From NCBI GenBank assembly GCA_015066405.1, contig SVOM01000005.1, positions 1 to 64,000 on the forward strand: a stretch of DNA of 64,000 nucleotides, in the 5' to 3' direction. A program made the position numbers and the translations under genes. Shown in pieces: positions 30,826-37,577 of the stretch. Numbering within the stretch: position 1 is the stretch's first letter; each line of letters starts with the position of its first letter. This DNA comes from Oscillospiraceae bacterium. GTDB lineage: Bacteria; Bacillota; Clostridia; Oscillospirales; Acutalibacteraceae. Under the pieces are notes generated by a model. It saw only the letters and a program-made list of their open reading frames with translations. It did not search any database and was not told the DNA's origin.

Positions 30826-31925
30826 TATCTTAACCTCATCGGCATAATCATATATAAAAATTCATCACTATCAGTAGGTTTTATAAGCACACCCGATGTT
30901 GCACCGTTAAATTCTATTTTTACATTGTCTACTTCACTCGCTTTAAGCGCTTCAAGTAAATAACGGCTGTTAAGTCCAATTTCAAATTCTTCACCTTCAA
31001 GTGTAATCGGGAAATTTTCAGTAGCACGACCTATTGATGAAGAACAACTGAATAAAATATTTTCTTCACTTATAATACATCTTACAGGTGTAGAAAAAGC
31101 ATCGTTTATTACAGGGCTTATGCGGTCTATTGTATTTATAAGTTCAGTTGTATTTACAAAAATTCTCTGTCTAAAGGTTGGCGGAATTGTTTTGCTGTAA
31201 TCAATAAAGTTGCCCTCAAGCAAACGAGAAATAAAGGAATAACCGTTTACCTCAAAGCAAATAAGATTAGCACCTGTATGAATAACAACATCCTCATTAT
31301 CATCTTCTATTAATTTAACAAGCTCACTTATTGCTTTACCTGTAGCTATAAAATCAGCATCTGCATTGATATTAATCTTTTCATTTCTTATAGCAAGGCG
31401 ATAGCCATCAATAGCAACAAACTGAATGTTATCTTCCTTAATGCTGACTTTAATTCCTGTAAGAATAGGTCTTGTTCCTTCGTTTTGTGCAACGGCAAAA
31501 ATAGTTCTTCTTATCATATTTTTAAGTATTTCGCCGCCGATTGTTATAGGATTATCATTTAAAACTGTAGGAATTTCAGGAAAATCAGCACCTGCCATAC
31601 CTAAAATATCAAAATTAGCAGAGCCCGATTTAATATGGCACATTAAACGCTCATCAGTAGAAATTTCTACACTAACGCCGTTCATTTTTCTTAAAATCTC
31701 AGCAAGTATACGGGCGCTTATAACAATTTCTCCTGCAACTGCCGTGTTAGAATAAATTTCTTTTTTTATTCCCATTTCAAGATTATAACTAATAAGGGTT
31801 AATTTTCCCTGCTCTGCCGACATATATATACCTTCAAGAACAGGTAAAGAGGTTTTATTATTAACAATTCGAGATAAATGATTTACTGCCTCAAGTAATT
31901 GCGCGCGATCAACTGAAATTTCCAT
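30825..31925 (-). CDS. dnaN: DNA polymerase III beta subunit
   Basis: 366 aa; LLEAVNHLSRIVNNKTSLPVLEGI, C-terminal YMIMPMRLR. Confidence 0.98.
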   Translation of the reverse strand: MEISVDRAQLLEAVNHLSRIVNNKTSLPVLEGIYMSAEQGKLTLISYNLEMGIKKEIYSNTAVAGEIVISARILAEILRKMNGVSVEISTDERLMCHIKSGSANFDILGMAGADFPEIPTVLNDNPITIGGEILKNMIRRTIFAVAQNEGTRPILTGIKVSIKEDNIQFVAIDGYRLAIRNEKININADADFIATGKAISELVKLIEDDNEDVVIHTGANLICFEVNGYSFISRLLEGNFIDYSKTIPPTFRQRIFVNTTELINTIDRISPVINDAFSTPVRCIISEENILFSCSSSIGRATENFPITLEGEEFEIGLNSRYLLEALKASEVDNVKIEFNGATSGVLIKPTDSDEFLYMIMPMRLR

Positions 31926-32142
31926 TTTTGCATTTTCCTCTCTTAAAAAGAATTAAAACATAGTAGTAGTAGTAAGTAGTGTTAAAACTGTTGAAAACTG
32001 TTTTAAATACGCATTGGTACAAGCTTTTTGTTGTTGATAATGCTCTTGATAAAAATTTTATAATTTTTTTGTTTTTTTGTATAAAAAAGTTAATGTTAAT
32101 AAATATATGTTGAAAGTTGTTAATTTTGTGGAAAACTTTTTA
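31926..32142. other. oriC: Candidate oriC (dnaA-dnaN intergenic region)
   Basis: Degenerate DnaA boxes (32127-32135, 32094-32102, 32032-32040, 31989-31997) followed by a TAG-triplet tract (31961-31979) next to dnaN. Confidence 0.65.
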
Positions 32143-33465
32143 TTATTCTTCTTTAAGATTTCTTATAATTTCATCAACTATTTCTTTTTCATACGGGTTT
32201 TCTTTTAAAACCTTTTCAGCTTGTCTTACATTATGTAATACTGTTGAATGGTCTTTACCAAAACTTTCTCCTATTGACTGATAAGGAAGCTCGGTGGTTT
32301 CTCTTGCAATATACATAGCAATTTGCCTTGCTTTAACAAGCTCTGAGGTTCTTCTTGTAGATAAAATCTCGGTTTGGGAAACCTGATAAGTTCTTGCAAC
32401 CTCTTCAATAATTCTTTCTATTTTTATAGGCTCTGCCTTTTGCTCGGCAATAACATCACGAATAAGTGTTTTAAGAACAGATACTGTCGGCGCCTTATTT
32501 TCAAGGTTTATGTATGCCTTTAGTTTTTTAACAACGCCGCCAAGCTGTCGGTTGCTTGCATTTACTTTTTTTGCAATTTCATAAACAACCTCATCAGCAA
32601 GTGTTATACCAACCTGCTCGCACTTAACCCTAATAATGCCAACCCTCGTTTCAAAATCGGCAGGGGTTATATCGGCCAAAAGTCCGCTTTCAAGGCGAGT
32701 CTTTATGCGGTTTTCAAGTGTCATAATCATTCTTGGCGGTCTATCAAGTGTTACAACAACCTGTTTGTTGTTTCTTTTTAGAAAATCAAAGGTGTTAAAG
32801 AATTCTTCCTGTGTTGATTCCTTGCCCGCAATAAAGTGAATATCGTCAATAAGTAAAACATCAACATTGCGGTATTTATTTCTAAAATCATCAATACTGT
32901 CAAGTCGCATCTTATTATCGTGCAAGGCGTGTATCAAATCGTTTGTGAATTCTTCGCCGCGGGTACACTCTATTTTCAAATTAGGGTGCAAACGAGATAT
33001 TTCATTTTTTATAGCAAAAAGCAAATGAGTTTTACCAACACCCGAGGGACCGTAAATTACAAGAGGGTTATATTCATACGCGGGCTGCTCGGCAACTGCT
33101 TGTGCCGCTGCGTGTGCAAAACGGTTGGTTTGTCCCACAATAAAGTTATCAAAGGTAAAGTTTTCCTCGCTGTATCCTGCCGCATCGTTAATTTCGGTTT
33201 TTGAACCCTTTGAATCGGTAGCAATGATTTTAAAATCCATATCTATTCCCATTATGGTTTTGATACTTTTCTTTAATAAATCGCTGTAAGTATTTTCCAC
33301 AATTTCTTTTTTGTAGGAAGAATAAATAGAGAGGGTTAAAACACCATTTTGAATATCAACAGGCTCTAAATCTTTAAACCAAACCCTAAACGCAATTTCG
33401 TTGATTTCTTTTTTACATTCCTCACATATTGCTTCCCAAATATCCGCCAAAGATTCTATTTCCAT
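32143..33465 (-). CDS. dnaA: Chromosomal replication initiator DnaA
   Basis: 440 aa; YNPLVIYGPSGVGKTHLLFAI, LLIDDIHFIAGKESTQEEFF, GKDHSTVLHNVRQAEK. Confidence 0.99.
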   Translation of the reverse strand: MEIESLADIWEAICEECKKEINEIAFRVWFKDLEPVDIQNGVLTLSIYSSYKKEIVENTYSDLLKKSIKTIMGIDMDFKIIATDSKGSKTEINDAAGYSEENFTFDNFIVGQTNRFAHAAAQAVAEQPAYEYNPLVIYGPSGVGKTHLLFAIKNEISRLHPNLKIECTRGEEFTNDLIHALHDNKMRLDSIDDFRNKYRNVDVLLIDDIHFIAGKESTQEEFFNTFDFLKRNNKQVVVTLDRPPRMIMTLENRIKTRLESGLLADITPADFETRVGIIRVKCEQVGITLADEVVYEIAKKVNASNRQLGGVVKKLKAYINLENKAPTVSVLKTLIRDVIAEQKAEPIKIERIIEEVARTYQVSQTEILSTRRTSELVKARQIAMYIARETTELPYQSIGESFGKDHSTVLHNVRQAEKVLKENPYEKEIVDEIIRNLKEE

Positions 33466-33543
33466 TTTATTTTCTCCTAAAAGTGTTTAAATTTTTGTTT
33501 TAAACGCGTTTTTTAAAGTTTCCTTTATACCTACACATAGTAG

Positions 33544-33572
33544 AGTATAACACAACTACGGCAAATTTGCAA
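33544..33572 (-). promoter_or_regulatory. Candidate dnaA promoter TTGCAA-N17-TATACT
   Basis: -35 at 33567-33572, -10 at 33544-33549, upstream of dnaA. Confidence 0.5.
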
Positions 33573-33698
33573 TAGTATTATAATAATTATATTATATATA
33601 ATAATAAACGGCTGCCCACAAAAAACGCGTTTGCCCTGACCGGCAAAAAGAATTATAACTAATCATTTTGCGACATTCACCGACATCTTTATAAAATC

Positions 33699-33727
33699 TT
33701 GAAATTTTTATAAAAAAAGAGTATAAT
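33699..33727 (+). promoter_or_regulatory. Promoter TTGAAA-N17-TATAAT upstream of the pgsA-like gene
   Basis: -35 33699-33704, -10 33722-33727. Confidence 0.7.
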
Positions 33728-33758
33728 ATATTCAAATTTTTCCAAAGGGGATATTTTT

Positions 33759-34322
33759 ACGGAAAAGAAAAACCTGAAAAAAATATTTACAATACCAAAT
33801 ATTATGTCTATTTTCAGAATTTTGCTGATTCCTATAATTTGGTATTTATATGTTGTTAAAGAAGATTACGCGTTTACCGCAGCTTTGGTGGTGCTCTCGG
33901 GTGCTACCGATGTGGTTGACGGGTTCATTGCAAGAAAATTTAATATGATAAGTGAGCTTGGTAAATTTATAGACCCCATAGCCGATAAGCTTACCCAAGC
34001 CGCACTGATTTATTGTCTTATAAGCCGTTTTAGAAATATGATGTTTGTTTTTGTTCTTATGGCTGTTAAGGAAACACTAAATGCCGTTTCTTTCCTTATT
34101 TTGAAGAAAAAAACAGGCAAAATGCTCAGCGCGAGCTGGCACGGAAAGCTTGCAACCGTTTTGCTTTATGCAATGTTGTTTTTACATATTGTATGGTTTG
34201 GCATACCGAGTGCTGTATCAAACATATTTATTATGGTAACTGCGGCGGCAATGGTTTTATCGTTGGTGCTTTATCTTGTAAGAAATATAAAAATAGTTAA
34301 AAAAACGACTGCTAAAAAATAG
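33759..34322 (+). CDS. CDP-alcohol phosphatidyltransferase (PgsA-like); probable non-ATG (ACG) start
   Basis: TDVVDGFIARKFNMISELGKFIDPIADKLTQ motif; frame open upstream of ATG 33804 and encodes the family-typical 'KKIFTIPNIMSIFRIL'; SD aaagggg at 33744-33750. Confidence 0.8.
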   Translation, partial: TEKKNLKKIFTIPNIMSIFRILLIPIIWYLYVVKEDYAFTAALVVLSGATDVVDGFIARKFNMISELGKFIDPIADKLTQAALIYCLISRFRNMMFVFVLMAVKETLNAVSFLILKKKTGKMLSASWHGKLATVLLYAMLFLHIVWFGIPSAVSNIFIMVTAAAMVLSLVLYLVRNIKIVKKTTAKK

Positions 34323-34333
34323 CAGTCGTTTTT
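34301..34333. terminator. Bidirectional terminator AAAAACGACTGCTA-aaaaa-TAGCAGTCGTTTTT
   Basis: 14-bp perfect stem between convergent genes. Confidence 0.85.
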
Positions 34334-34334
34334 A

Positions 34335-35378
34335 TTATTCAAATGATACCTTTCCGCTTTGCTTTATGATACAAACCCAAGAATTTCCCGCGTTTACCGT
34401 AAGCGGTGTACCATCGGCCTTGGTAAATACAAAGGAATCGGTGGAAGCACCCTTTTTCCATTTTATTTCCTCGTAAGTGCCGTTTACAATATAGTAGCCG
34501 CTGCCGCCAACAAGGTCTATTTTTCGGCGGTAGTTATCGGGGTACATGCTCATATCGGTTTTTAGTACAAATACGTTTTTAACGGTATAGGGCGAATTGT
34601 CCTGTCGGTCATAATTTTCGGTAAATTTACTGGTTTTTGTGTAAAGTCCGGTATCGGCATTATAGTTAAAATATGAGATATAAACGTTATTAAATCCAAC
34701 CGTTGCCTTGTTTGCAGCGCCCGATAAGGTTACTTTTTCCTCGGGCTTTGCAAAATTTTGCCAGGTCTTTTTATTATCATCGGTTGTTTTCCATTTTTTA
34801 TCACTAAATGCCTTTGTGAGCGTTTCGCCGCTTGTAAAAAGCTCTTGCCAGCTCATAACATTGCCATAATGTATGCGTTTGCCGTAGTAGCCGTATGTAA
34901 TTTCGAAATTATCAAGGTCTGCAAGGTGCGGCTTGCAGTAGGTCGGGTCTTTGCCCGAGTGCACATAAATCGCATTGTGGCCCATCGCCAAATCAACATA
35001 AACATATCGCGCTGAACGAATGTCTCCTATTTGCCCTATTTTACTAATGTCCGAAAACACAGCCATAAGTCGAGTAATACCCGCTTCAATTTCGGTTTCG
35101 TACACAATATCGGCCTTTGATACCGAAAATTGTGAGTTGCGCTGTGCCAAGGAATCATTATCTATCATAACAGCAACGGGGCGGAGGTTTGCTTTATCTT
35201 TATCAAGATTAAAAACACCGGTGAGAGTGTTAAGTGCGTACGGGTTTTCGGGCTCGGGCGTGCTCGAAACGGTCGGCTCGGAGACAGCGCCCATATCGGT
35301 ATCAACTACCTTATCACATCCGCAAAAACAAAGAACGGCGCAAAGAAGCAGCAAAACAGCAATAAATCTTTTAAGCAT
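34335..35378 (-). CDS. DUF3048 domain lipoprotein (YerB-like)
   Basis: Lipobox VLCFCGCDK; 'NLRPVAVMIDNDSLAQRNSQFSVSKADIVYETEIEAGITRLMAVF'. Confidence 0.88.
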   Translation of the reverse strand: MLKRFIAVLLLLCAVLCFCGCDKVVDTDMGAVSEPTVSSTPEPENPYALNTLTGVFNLDKDKANLRPVAVMIDNDSLAQRNSQFSVSKADIVYETEIEAGITRLMAVFSDISKIGQIGDIRSARYVYVDLAMGHNAIYVHSGKDPTYCKPHLADLDNFEITYGYYGKRIHYGNVMSWQELFTSGETLTKAFSDKKWKTTDDNKKTWQNFAKPEEKVTLSGAANKATVGFNNVYISYFNYNADTGLYTKTSKFTENYDRQDNSPYTVKNVFVLKTDMSMYPDNYRRKIDLVGGSGYYIVNGTYEEIKWKKGASTDSFVFTKADGTPLTVNAGNSWVCIIKQSGKVSFE

Positions 35379-35477
35379 AAGCAACACCCTTTTAAAATAA
35401 TTTATACATTTATTATAAAACAAAAAATACAGCATTTCAACAAATATAAAAAAGTTTGAAAAATTAAATTTTTCCTA

Positions 35478-35506
35478 TTGATTTTTTTAAATAAGTGTGT
35501 TATCAT
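35478..35506 (+). promoter_or_regulatory. Promoter TTGATT-N17-TATCAT upstream of the tRNA-Arg locus
   Basis: -35 35478-35483, -10 35501-35506; the degraded tRNA starts ~24 nt downstream. Confidence 0.6.
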
Positions 35507-35529
35507 ATCTAAACGTGATAAGAACACAC

Positions 35530-35699
35530 GCGCTGATAGCAAAGCCGATAGAGCGTCTGGCTACGGCCTGATGAGTCGGGAGTTCGCCGGAACAGCCGAG
35601 ACACAGGGTGTGTCGGACTGCGGAGTCTCGAGCACGGAAATTTTTTCGGTAACACAAACAGTGTTCGAAAAAATGACAGCGCAGAGTACCTTCTTCAGC
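35530..35699 (+). pseudogene. Degraded tRNA-Arg(ACG) copy interrupted in its T-arm by a structured repeat (copy A)
   Basis: GCGCTGATAGC..GATAGAGCGTCTGGCTACGG..GTCGGGAGTTCG matches the intact tRNA at 35732; then ~100 nt insert; then CTTCTTCAGC. Confidence 0.7.
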
Positions 35700-35700
35700 C
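35590..35700 (+). repeat. Two-hairpin structured repeat, copy A
   Basis: CAG-[CCGAgACAC/GTGTgTCGG]-aCTGCGGAGTCTCGAGCACGG-[ATTTTTTCG..AACAC/GTGTT..CGAAAAAAT]-GACAGCGCAGAGTACCTTCTTCAGC. Confidence 0.75.
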
Positions 35701-35731
35701 GCTGAAGAAAACCTATCACAATTTAATATAC

Positions 35732-35808
35732 GCGCTGATAGCTCAGCTGGATAGAGCGTCTGGCTACGGACCAGAAGGTCGGGAGTTCGAATCTTCTTCA
35801 GCGCGCCA
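35732..35808 (+). tRNA. tRNA-Arg(ACG), CCA encoded
   Basis: GCGCTGA TA GCTC..GAGC G TCTGG CTACGGA CCAGA AGGTC GGGAG TTCGAAT CTTCT TCAGCGC G CCA; cloverleaf closes by eye. Confidence 0.95.
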
Positions 35809-35810
35809 AA

Positions 35811-35848
35811 TAACACCCCACCGCTTTTGCGGCGAGGTGTTATTTTTT
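35811..35848 (+). terminator. Terminator after tRNA-Arg
   Basis: AATAACACC..CCGC-tttt-GCGG..GGTGTTATT followed by a T-run. Confidence 0.8.
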
Positions 35849-35867
35849 TGGCGCAAAGATTCGAACA

Positions 35868-35968
35868 GTCGGGAGCGAAGCGGAAGAAAACAGTCCGGTG
35901 GACTGTTTTTGCCGACGCGTGCCTGAGAGGTGCGGTAGCACCGGCGGGAATCTTCTTCAGCGCGCCAA
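35868..35968 (+). repeat. Second-type two-hairpin element ending in a tRNA-Arg 3'-end copy
   Basis: AAAACAGTCC-ggt-GGACTGTTTT, GGTGC-ggta-GCACC, then GAATCTTCTTCAGCGCGCCA. Confidence 0.55.
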
Positions 35969-35969
35969 A

Positions 35970-36007
35970 TAACCCAAAAAAGCATTTGCTATTTTGGGTT
36001 GTTTTTT
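35970..36007 (+). terminator. Second terminator-like hairpin after the tRNA 3'-end copy
   Basis: AACCCAAAA...TTTTGGGTTgtttttt. Confidence 0.7.
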
Positions 36008-36022
36008 GTTTTGAGAAGGTAA

Positions 36023-36165
36023 GAACTCCCGTGGGAGTTCGGCGACGCAGTCGCAAAACCGCGTTAGGTTTTGCGATCTGCCAAAGTCTCGAGCACGGCA
36101 AAAGATTTTGGGCACCGCTCGCAGCGGTCAAAATCTTGCCGAACGCAGAGTACCTTCTTCAGCGC
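36023..36165 (+). repeat. Two-hairpin structured repeat, copy B
   Basis: GAACTCCC-gt-GGGAGTTC; CAG-TCGCAAAACC/GGTTTTGCGA-tCTG; AAGTCTCGAGCACGG; AAGATTTTG..ACCGCT/AGCGGT..CAAAATCTT; AACGCAGAGTACCTTCTTCAGCGC. Confidence 0.8.
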
Positions 36166-36231
36166 TAAACTATTGTTTTATGCCGAAAATTATGGTATCA
36201 TAAAGAAAACTTCCTAATTGAAGGTGAAAAA

Positions 36232-37089
36232 ATGATAAAATTACATAACAAGTTAATAACAGTAAAAATCGATAAAGTAGGCGCCGAAATGCGCAGTATT
36301 GTGTGTGATGGCCGAGAAATTTTGTGGCAGGGCGATAAAAACAGTTGGGCGCGTACAGCCCCCACCCTTTTTCCGTTTTGCGGTGGCTTTAAAAATGGAA
36401 AATACACCTATGGCGGCACTGAATACGAGTGCGCCAAGCACGGTTTTGCAAAAAACAGTGAGTTCGAGGTTGAGAAAAAGAGCAAAAAGAGAGTTACCCT
36501 GCTTTTAAAATCAAACGAGGAAACGCTCAAACAGTATCCGTTTGAATTTGAGCTTCGCGTAACGTTTACAATATCGCACAAAAGCGTTATTATTGAATAT
36601 GATGTGAGAAATAAAACCGATGGCGAAATGTATTTTTCTATTGGCTCGCACGAGGGCTATATATGCAGCGGTTCAATAGAAAATTACGACCTTTTATTCC
36701 CGCGCCGCGAGTCGCTTCAAAACTGTATTGTTGAGCAAGGCGTAATAGGTAAAAATACCGAGCAAATCACAAAATTCACAAAGACACTGCCACTGCTTGA
36801 AAGACACCTTGCGAGCGATTCGCTGGTATTTAAAAATATGGCTTCACGCAGTGTGATTTTGCGCAACCGCACAAACGGCGAGCGTTTAAAAATCGATTTC
36901 CCAGGCTTTAATTACTTTGTAATTTGGTCGATTCCCGGTAACGAGTATATTTGCCTTGAGCCGTGGGCAGGCTTCCCCGATTATATTGACACTACCGAAA
37001 AAATCGAGGACCGTACAGGCATTGTAAGGCTGCGTAAAAAAGGCAAAAAGAAATTTATGCACAAGATAACAGTTATGGAGAAGCTATAA
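36232..37089 (+). CDS. Aldose 1-epimerase family protein
   Basis: 285 aa; GAEMRSIVCDGREILWQGDKNSWARTAPTLFPFCGGF; ICLEPWAGFPD. Confidence 0.9.
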   Translation: MIKLHNKLITVKIDKVGAEMRSIVCDGREILWQGDKNSWARTAPTLFPFCGGFKNGKYTYGGTEYECAKHGFAKNSEFEVEKKSKKRVTLLLKSNEETLKQYPFEFELRVTFTISHKSVIIEYDVRNKTDGEMYFSIGSHEGYICSGSIENYDLLFPRRESLQNCIVEQGVIGKNTEQITKFTKTLPLLERHLASDSLVFKNMASRSVILRNRTNGERLKIDFPGFNYFVIWSIPGNEYICLEPWAGFPDYIDTTEKIEDRTGIVRLRKKGKKKFMHKITVMEKL

Positions 37090-37093
37090 AAGG

Positions 37094-37121
37094 AAACACC
37101 CGCTCTTTTGAGCGGGTGTTT
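37094..37121 (+). terminator. Terminator of the epimerase gene (AAACACCCGCTC...GAGCGGGTGTTT)
   Basis: Perfect 12-bp inverted repeat. Confidence 0.8.
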
Positions 37122-37154
37122 CGCCGAACCCAAACCGTTTATATAAAAACGGAC

Positions 37155-37285
37155 GGGGTACTCTGCGTTCGGCAAGATTTTGACCGCTGCGAGCGGTGCC
37201 CAAAATCTTTTGCCGTACTCGAGACTTTGGCAGAGAGCAAAACCTATCGCGGTTTTGCTCCTGCGTCGCCTACACTCACGGGTTC
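37155..37285 (-). repeat. Two-hairpin structured repeat, copy C (inverted relative to B)
   Basis: Minus strand: GGCGACGCAG-GAGCAAAACC/GGTTTTGCTC-tCTGCCAAAGTCTCGAGTACGGC-[hairpin 2 identical to copy B]-GCCGAACGCAGAGTACC. Confidence 0.8.
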
Positions 37286-37306
37286 GCCCCCTATCTGATG
37301 AGCATA

Positions 37307-37342
37307 AATAAAACCCCATCCGTTTGGATGGGGTTTTATTTA
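37307..37342. terminator. Terminator AAATAAAACCCCATCC-gttt-GGATGGGGTTTTATTT
   Basis: 16-bp perfect stem just downstream of the tRNA-Glu gene. Confidence 0.85.
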
Positions 37343-37418
37343 TGGTGACCCGGACGGGATTCGAACCCGTGTTACCGCCGTGAAAGGGCGGTGTCTTAGG
37401 CCTCTTGACCACCGGGCC
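37343..37418 (-). tRNA. tRNA-Glu(TTC), CCA encoded
   Basis: GGCCCGGTGGTCAAGAGGCCTAAGACACCGCCCTTTCACGGCGGTAACACGGGTTCGAATCCCGTCCGGGTCACCA. Confidence 0.97.
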
Positions 37419-37422
37419 ATAT

Positions 37423-37499
37423 TGGTGGCTGTAATTGGACTTGAACCAATGACACTGCGGGTATGAACCGCATGCTCTAGCCAACTGAGCTATACAGCC
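37423..37499 (-). tRNA. tRNA-Met(CAT), CCA encoded (elongator type likely)
   Basis: GGCTGTATAGCTCAGTTGGCTAGAGCATGCGGTTCATACCCGCAGTGTCATTGGTTCAAGTCCAATTACAGCCACCA. Confidence 0.95.
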
Positions 37500-37518
37500 A
37501 TTTTTGCGGGACTGAATC

Positions 37519-37547
37519 ATTATATAAGAATCTTGACTGTTTGTCAA
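37519..37547 (-). promoter_or_regulatory. tRNA-Met/Glu promoter TTGACA-N17-TATAAT
   Basis: Consensus hexamers with a 17-nt spacer, flanked by a 9-bp inverted repeat. Confidence 0.88.
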
Positions 37548-37577
37548 CCCTTTTTTTCAGTCCCGTTTAATTTTTAT

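Noticed and set aside
31961-31980. TAG repeats as a CRISPR or microsatellite phase-variation tract
   Set aside because: Too short and triplet-based; position between DnaA boxes and dnaN fits a DnaA-trio better.
35567-35628. Hammerhead-ribozyme-like string CTGATGAG...GGAAC...GGAGTC in repeat copy A
   Set aside because: The GAAA core is GAAC, no stem I partner is evident, and copies B and C lack CTGATGA. The string arises from the mutated tRNA anticodon stem.
35487-36168. ORFs 35487..36131 (-) and 35827..36168 (+), plus 36981..37547 (-), sharing peptide segments such as KRFWAPLAAVKILPNAEY
   Set aside because: They are translations of the tRNA genes and structured repeats; the similarity reflects the DNA repeat, and there is no coding signal or RBS.
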